Notes under the pieces: model-generated | The model's input: the letters and a program-made list of their open reading frames with translations, nothing else | Told to the model about the DNA's origin: nothing | The model's database searches: none | In this document: positions 61,158-64,000 of the stretch, in pieces | Layout of the letters: every line of letters starts with the position of its first letter | Position numbering within the stretch: the first letter of the stretch is position 1 | Assembly (NCBI GenBank): GCA_045647865.1 | Contig: JAZRMW010000001.1 | Coordinates: 4,663 to 68,662 of the forward strand | Source: Phocaeicola_A sp045647865 | Lineage (GTDB): Bacteria > Bacteroidota > Bacteroidia > Bacteroidales > Bacteroidaceae | Direction: 5' to 3' | DNA length: 64,000 bases | Translations under genes and position numbers: made by a program

Positions 61158-61188
61158 TTTGCATATCAATTTTAGCATATTACATTTG
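61158..61188 (+). promoter_or_regulatory. Promoter of the excisionase-like gene
   Basis: TTTG (61158-61161), a 19-base spacer and TACATTTG (61181-61188) fit the Bacteroides consensus well. Confidence 0.8.
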
Positions 61189-61261
61189 CAGCGTCAAAGC
61201 CGTTATTTCATCATTGTAACGAGTGGAGACCCAAGTGGGTGCAGCGGTGAATGTATCACCA

Positions 61262-61579
61262 ATGATGGCTGCCAACAACCCCACTTTCACAAATATGATG
61301 AACGAATTTAACAAGAACACACAGACGCTAATGATTGTCTCTAAGGATGATTTAGAAAATGTTGTTCAAAACGCAGTTAACCGTCTATTGGAGAAGCGAG
61401 AAAACAAGCCTGAAGTCTATTTAAGCGCGGAAGAGACAGCCAGAAGATTAAAAGTAGACCGTTCTACTCTTTGGCGTTGGAACAAGGATGGATATCTGAC
61501 CACTACAAAAGTAGGCAATAAGGTACGTTACAAATTATCCGATGTGGAACGTATTCAGAAAGGGGAAGTTTATGAATGA
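61262..61579 (+). CDS. Excisionase-like helix-turn-helix protein
   Basis: A 105-residue protein (118 if the GTG at 61223 is used). The N-terminal half is polar with a predicted coil (SKDDLENVVQNAVNRLLEKR); the C-terminal half is a MerR-type/HTH_17 winged helix: YLSAEETARRLKVDRSTLWR then WNKDGYLTTTKVGNKVRY. Such proteins serve as excisionases or regulators in Bacteroides elements. ATG 61262 is preferred because the region before it lacks family resemblance, but the GTG cannot be excluded. The next gene's start overlaps its end by 8 bases. Confidence 0.82.
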   Translation: MMAANNPTFTNMMNEFNKNTQTLMIVSKDDLENVVQNAVNRLLEKRENKPEVYLSAEETARRLKVDRSTLWRWNKDGYLTTTKVGNKVRYKLSDVERIQKGEVYE

Positions 61580-62957
61580 AACAAGAATTACCGCAAAAGG
61601 AATCATGGAAGATGCTGATAAACTGATAAATCAAGTCTGCAAGTCTCAGTTTCCAGTTGAAATATTCCCCACAATGATTCGTAAAATCATTTGGAAAATG
61701 AAAGAAGCATTGACATATCCGGTAGACTATACAGCCTCAAGCATGTTAGTTGCCATAGCTGTAGGTATAGGTAACACCCATGTATTGAAATTCAAAAGTG
61801 AATGGACTGTTAAAGATATCCTCTATATGGCGCTTGTTGGAAGACCTGGTGCTAACAAAAGCCATCCCCTTCGTACTGTTCTACGTCCATATTTTGAATT
61901 TGATAGCGAGCAATACCGAAAATTTAGTGAGGAACTGAATCGTTATAACAAGATTATGGGGATAAAGAAGAAGGAACGGATGGAACAGGGATATGAGACA
62001 GATCCCACATTTCCAGTTCGCAAACGATTCTTGGTATCTGATATCACGCAGGAAGCAATGGTCAAGGCTCTTGCCGAGAATCGTAGAGGTATATGTTTAT
62101 ACATGGATGAACTTCAAGGCTGGGTAAAGAATTTTACCCGTTACAATAATGGTTCCGAAGAACAGTTTTATATTTCTCTTTTTAACGGAAGCTGCTATAT
62201 ATCCGACCGAAAAGGAGATACAAACAATAATTGCATCGACGATCCTTTTGCTTGTATCATTGGGACAATACAACCGGCTATACTTACTGAAATGCTCAAA
62301 GGGAGTAAAAGCGACAATGGCTTTGCCGAAAGAATTCTGTTTGCTATTCCAGAAGAACAAGAGAAATCCTATTGGAATGATACTGATATGGACGCTTCCT
62401 ATTACGGTGATTGGGATAATATCATTCAAAAACTCATTCATTTGAAAATTTCAACAGATGAAACAGGCCGCGTAATACCAACAACAATAGAGTACGAGCT
62501 AGAAGCAAAGAAACTTCTATTGGAATGGCAACGAAACTGGACTGATATGATTAACGAGGAAGAGTCAGACAAAAAGAAAGGTATCTATAGCAAATTTGAG
62601 ATATTCATTCACCGCTTTTGTCTCATTATCCAAGTCTGCAAATGGCTATGCAATGAAGGAAGCGTAGATAAAGTGGATTTTGATACTGTCACTAAGGCTA
62701 TTAAACTGGTAGATTACTACAAGGGAACAGCTTTATTGGTTAATGATATGATGAATGGAATATTTCTAACTGCCAAACAGAAAGTATTATTGCAGAAACT
62801 CCCTGAAGAATTCAGTCGTGCAGAAGGATTGGAGATTGCAATACAACTGGAATGGAATCCCAGCACATTCGACAGGTTCTTGAAAAAGGCAAGCACCAAA
62901 TACCTTATCCATCGACACGGGCACTATCAAAAGGCACTTAACAAAATGCCAAATTGA
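61572..62957 (+). CDS. DUF3987-like P-loop ATPase (primase/helicase type)
   Basis: A 461-residue protein. The P-loop is G90-R-P-G-A-N-K-S97 and a Walker-B-like segment is RGICLYMDELQGW. GNTHVLKFKSEWTVKDILYM and DDPFACIIGTIQPAILTEML are typical of the DUF3987 family, which in mobile elements is found beside primase modules and acts in replication. ATG 61572 overlaps the upstream gene by 8 bases (translational coupling); the longer frame from 61542 would overlap further. The toprim gene follows 45 bases after the stop. Confidence 0.82.
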   Translation: MNETRITAKGIMEDADKLINQVCKSQFPVEIFPTMIRKIIWKMKEALTYPVDYTASSMLVAIAVGIGNTHVLKFKSEWTVKDILYMALVGRPGANKSHPLRTVLRPYFEFDSEQYRKFSEELNRYNKIMGIKKKERMEQGYETDPTFPVRKRFLVSDITQEAMVKALAENRRGICLYMDELQGWVKNFTRYNNGSEEQFYISLFNGSCYISDRKGDTNNNCIDDPFACIIGTIQPAILTEMLKGSKSDNGFAERILFAIPEEQEKSYWNDTDMDASYYGDWDNIIQKLIHLKISTDETGRVIPTTIEYELEAKKLLLEWQRNWTDMINEEESDKKKGIYSKFEIFIHRFCLIIQVCKWLCNEGSVDKVDFDTVTKAIKLVDYYKGTALLVNDMMNGIFLTAKQKVLLQKLPEEFSRAEGLEIAIQLEWNPSTFDRFLKKASTKYLIHRHGHYQKALNKMPN

Positions 62958-63002
62958 CAAATTCATGGACGATTTTAGCAATTTAGCAATCACAAAAACT
63001 TA

Positions 63003-64000
63003 ATGCAAATGACGAATTATAGATTCATATTAGAACCATATAACAGGAGTAAAAGAAACCGCTACACTTGTCCAAGTTGCGGAAAAAAGTTTCAATTCTC
63101 ACGCTATATTGACATTGAAGGCAGTATTGAATTTCCTGACTATGTGGGTAAATGCAATCGCGAGAACAAATGCGGTTATCACTATTCCCCATCTATGTAT
63201 TTCGACAAGAATCCAAACGAAAGGGAAAAGACAAGAGAACAATCTTTCTCTCCCCCTACCACAAAGGATGTAAAACCTTTTATACCAGAAGCTATGGACG
63301 CATCGTTTATTGACAAACGGATTATGGAACAGTCACTACGTCATTATGAACGCAACAACCTATATGTATATCTGTGTGGACAACTCGGAACAAAGACCAC
63401 CATCCAACAAATGCAAATGTATCATGTAGGTACAGCCAAAAAATGGGGTAACTCTACTGTATTTTGGCAAGTGGACAAAGAAGGCAGAGTACATACAGGT
63501 AAAGTCATGCTCTACAATCCCAACACCGGCAAACGTGTAAAAGAACCATATGCTAAAATCTCATGGGTACATACGGTACTTAATCTGTCCTCTTTTACAC
63601 TCAACCAATGTTTCTTTGGTGAACACCTGTTGGCTGGCAATAACAAACCAGTAGCCATTGTTGAGAGTGAAAAGACTGCCATCATAGCTTCCGCTTATAT
63701 ACCTAATTATATCTGGTTAGCCACAGGTGGGAAGAATGGCTGTTTTAATGAACAGCACTTTGATATTCTTTGTGGCAGGAATGTGGTCCTCTTTCCGGAC
63801 ATCGGCATGGAAGATGAATGGCAAAAGAAAGCATTCTTGATGAGACGAGAAGGCATCAACGTTATTCTGTCTGACTATTTGGGGCAACATGCAAGTGCTG
63901 AGGAAAAAGAAAACGGATATGACATTGCAGATTATCTGATAAAAGAGAAGTCTGGTGAAGCCATATTACAAAGTATGTGCCAGAAAAATCCCTCTCTTAA
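63003..64000 (+). CDS. Toprim/primase-like protein, DUF6371-type (3' end outside window)
   Basis: At least 332 codons, open to the window end. The N-terminus has a zinc-ribbon-like CPSCGKKF with KCNRENKCGYH about 30 residues later. The middle part (QLGTKTTIQQMQMYHVGTAK then FWQVDKEGRVHTGKVMLYNP) resembles DUF6371, and the C-terminal part shown has toprim-like motifs: AIVESEKTAIIAS (catalytic Glu) and LFPDIGMEDEW (acidic pair). Such proteins are primases of Bacteroides mobile elements. Two ATGs (63003, 63009) are possible starts. Confidence 0.78.
   Translation, partial: MQMTNYRFILEPYNRSKRNRYTCPSCGKKFQFSRYIDIEGSIEFPDYVGKCNRENKCGYHYSPSMYFDKNPNEREKTREQSFSPPTTKDVKPFIPEAMDASFIDKRIMEQSLRHYERNNLYVYLCGQLGTKTTIQQMQMYHVGTAKKWGNSTVFWQVDKEGRVHTGKVMLYNPNTGKRVKEPYAKISWVHTVLNLSSFTLNQCFFGEHLLAGNNKPVAIVESEKTAIIASAYIPNYIWLATGGKNGCFNEQHFDILCGRNVVLFPDIGMEDEWQKKAFLMRREGINVILSDYLGQHASAEEKENGYDIADYLIKEKSGEAILQSMCQKNPSL

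Larger units (their letters stand above)
59344..64000 (+). mobile_element. Left part of an integrative element
   Basis: From the integrase promoter to the window end the genes are integrase, excisionase-like protein, DUF3987-type ATPase and toprim/primase-like protein, all on one strand. This order is typical of Bacteroides mobilisable or integrative elements. The true left boundary probably lies between 59234 and 59343; the right end is outside the window. No transfer genes are visible yet. Confidence 0.7.

Overview
This window looks like a chromosomal stretch of a gut Bacteroidales bacterium, most likely Bacteroides or Phocaeicola. Three things support this. The promoters follow the Bacteroides pattern, with a -7 box TAnnTTTG and often a -33 box TTTG 19-20 bases upstream (manC, rpsO, the tRNA gene, pyrE, the excisionase-like gene). 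Many proteins belong to families typical of these bacteria (DUF6057-like, DUF4384, LPP20-like, BspA-type leucine-rich repeats). The carbohydrate enzymes are secreted pectin and hemicellulose enzymes. Genus and species cannot be fixed from the sequence alone.

Layout. 0-7.3 kb: the end of an aminotransferase, a membrane protein paired with a haem-motif beta-propeller lipoprotein, a 55-residue ferredoxin, a secreted SGNH esterase and manC. 7.5-23.5 kb: a 13-gene division and cell-wall cluster, mraZ-rsmH-ftsL-ftsI-murE-mraY-murD-ftsW-murG-murC-ftsQ-ftsA-ftsZ, all on the + strand, preceded by a TGGGG-N5-TGGGG element that matches a MraZ operator. 23.6-31.2 kb: a ROK glucokinase, a 1.1-kb gene-poor gap holding a 21-base repeat array, a five-gene operon (leucine-rich-repeat protein, ECF sigma factor, probable anti-sigma factor, small secreted protein, beta-barrel protein) and an acetyl esterase. 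31.3-34.9 kb: a metallophosphoesterase, a NUDIX hydrolase and the radical-SAM/DUF4130 pair associated with DNA repair.

34.9-38.6 kb is an AT-rich accessory island of broken and small genes: two remnants of AlbA-type regulators, an orphan gene, and a tightly overlapping minus-strand operon whose middle gene is interrupted by two TAG codons. 38.7-45.1 kb is a four-gene polysaccharide cluster (GH2, PL9-like lyase, two GH43-like enzymes) without SusC/SusD. 45.2-49.9 kb holds rpsO, a TrmH-type methyltransferase and a three-gene envelope operon (transglutaminase-like, DUF4384, LPP20-like). 50.2-59.2 kb holds a PL1 pectate lyase, tRNA-Gln(CTG), ribD, prmC, pyrE, a SRPBCC protein, argH, an aldo/keto reductase and a Rieske-like lipoprotein.

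From about 59.3 kb to the window end lies the left part of an integrative element: a tyrosine recombinase with a repeat-studded promoter, a repeat-rich spacer, an excisionase-like protein, a DUF3987-type ATPase and a primase-like toprim protein that runs off the edge.

The strongest candidates for something undescribed are the 21-base-periodic arrays (25.0 and 38.3 kb), one of which also encodes a perfect cationic heptad peptide; the sigma-factor operon whose first and last genes share one N-terminal domain; the amber-interrupted overlapping operon at 36.5-37.7 kb; and the 21-base-spaced operator on the integrase promoter. Family names are recalled from memory and were not checked against databases.
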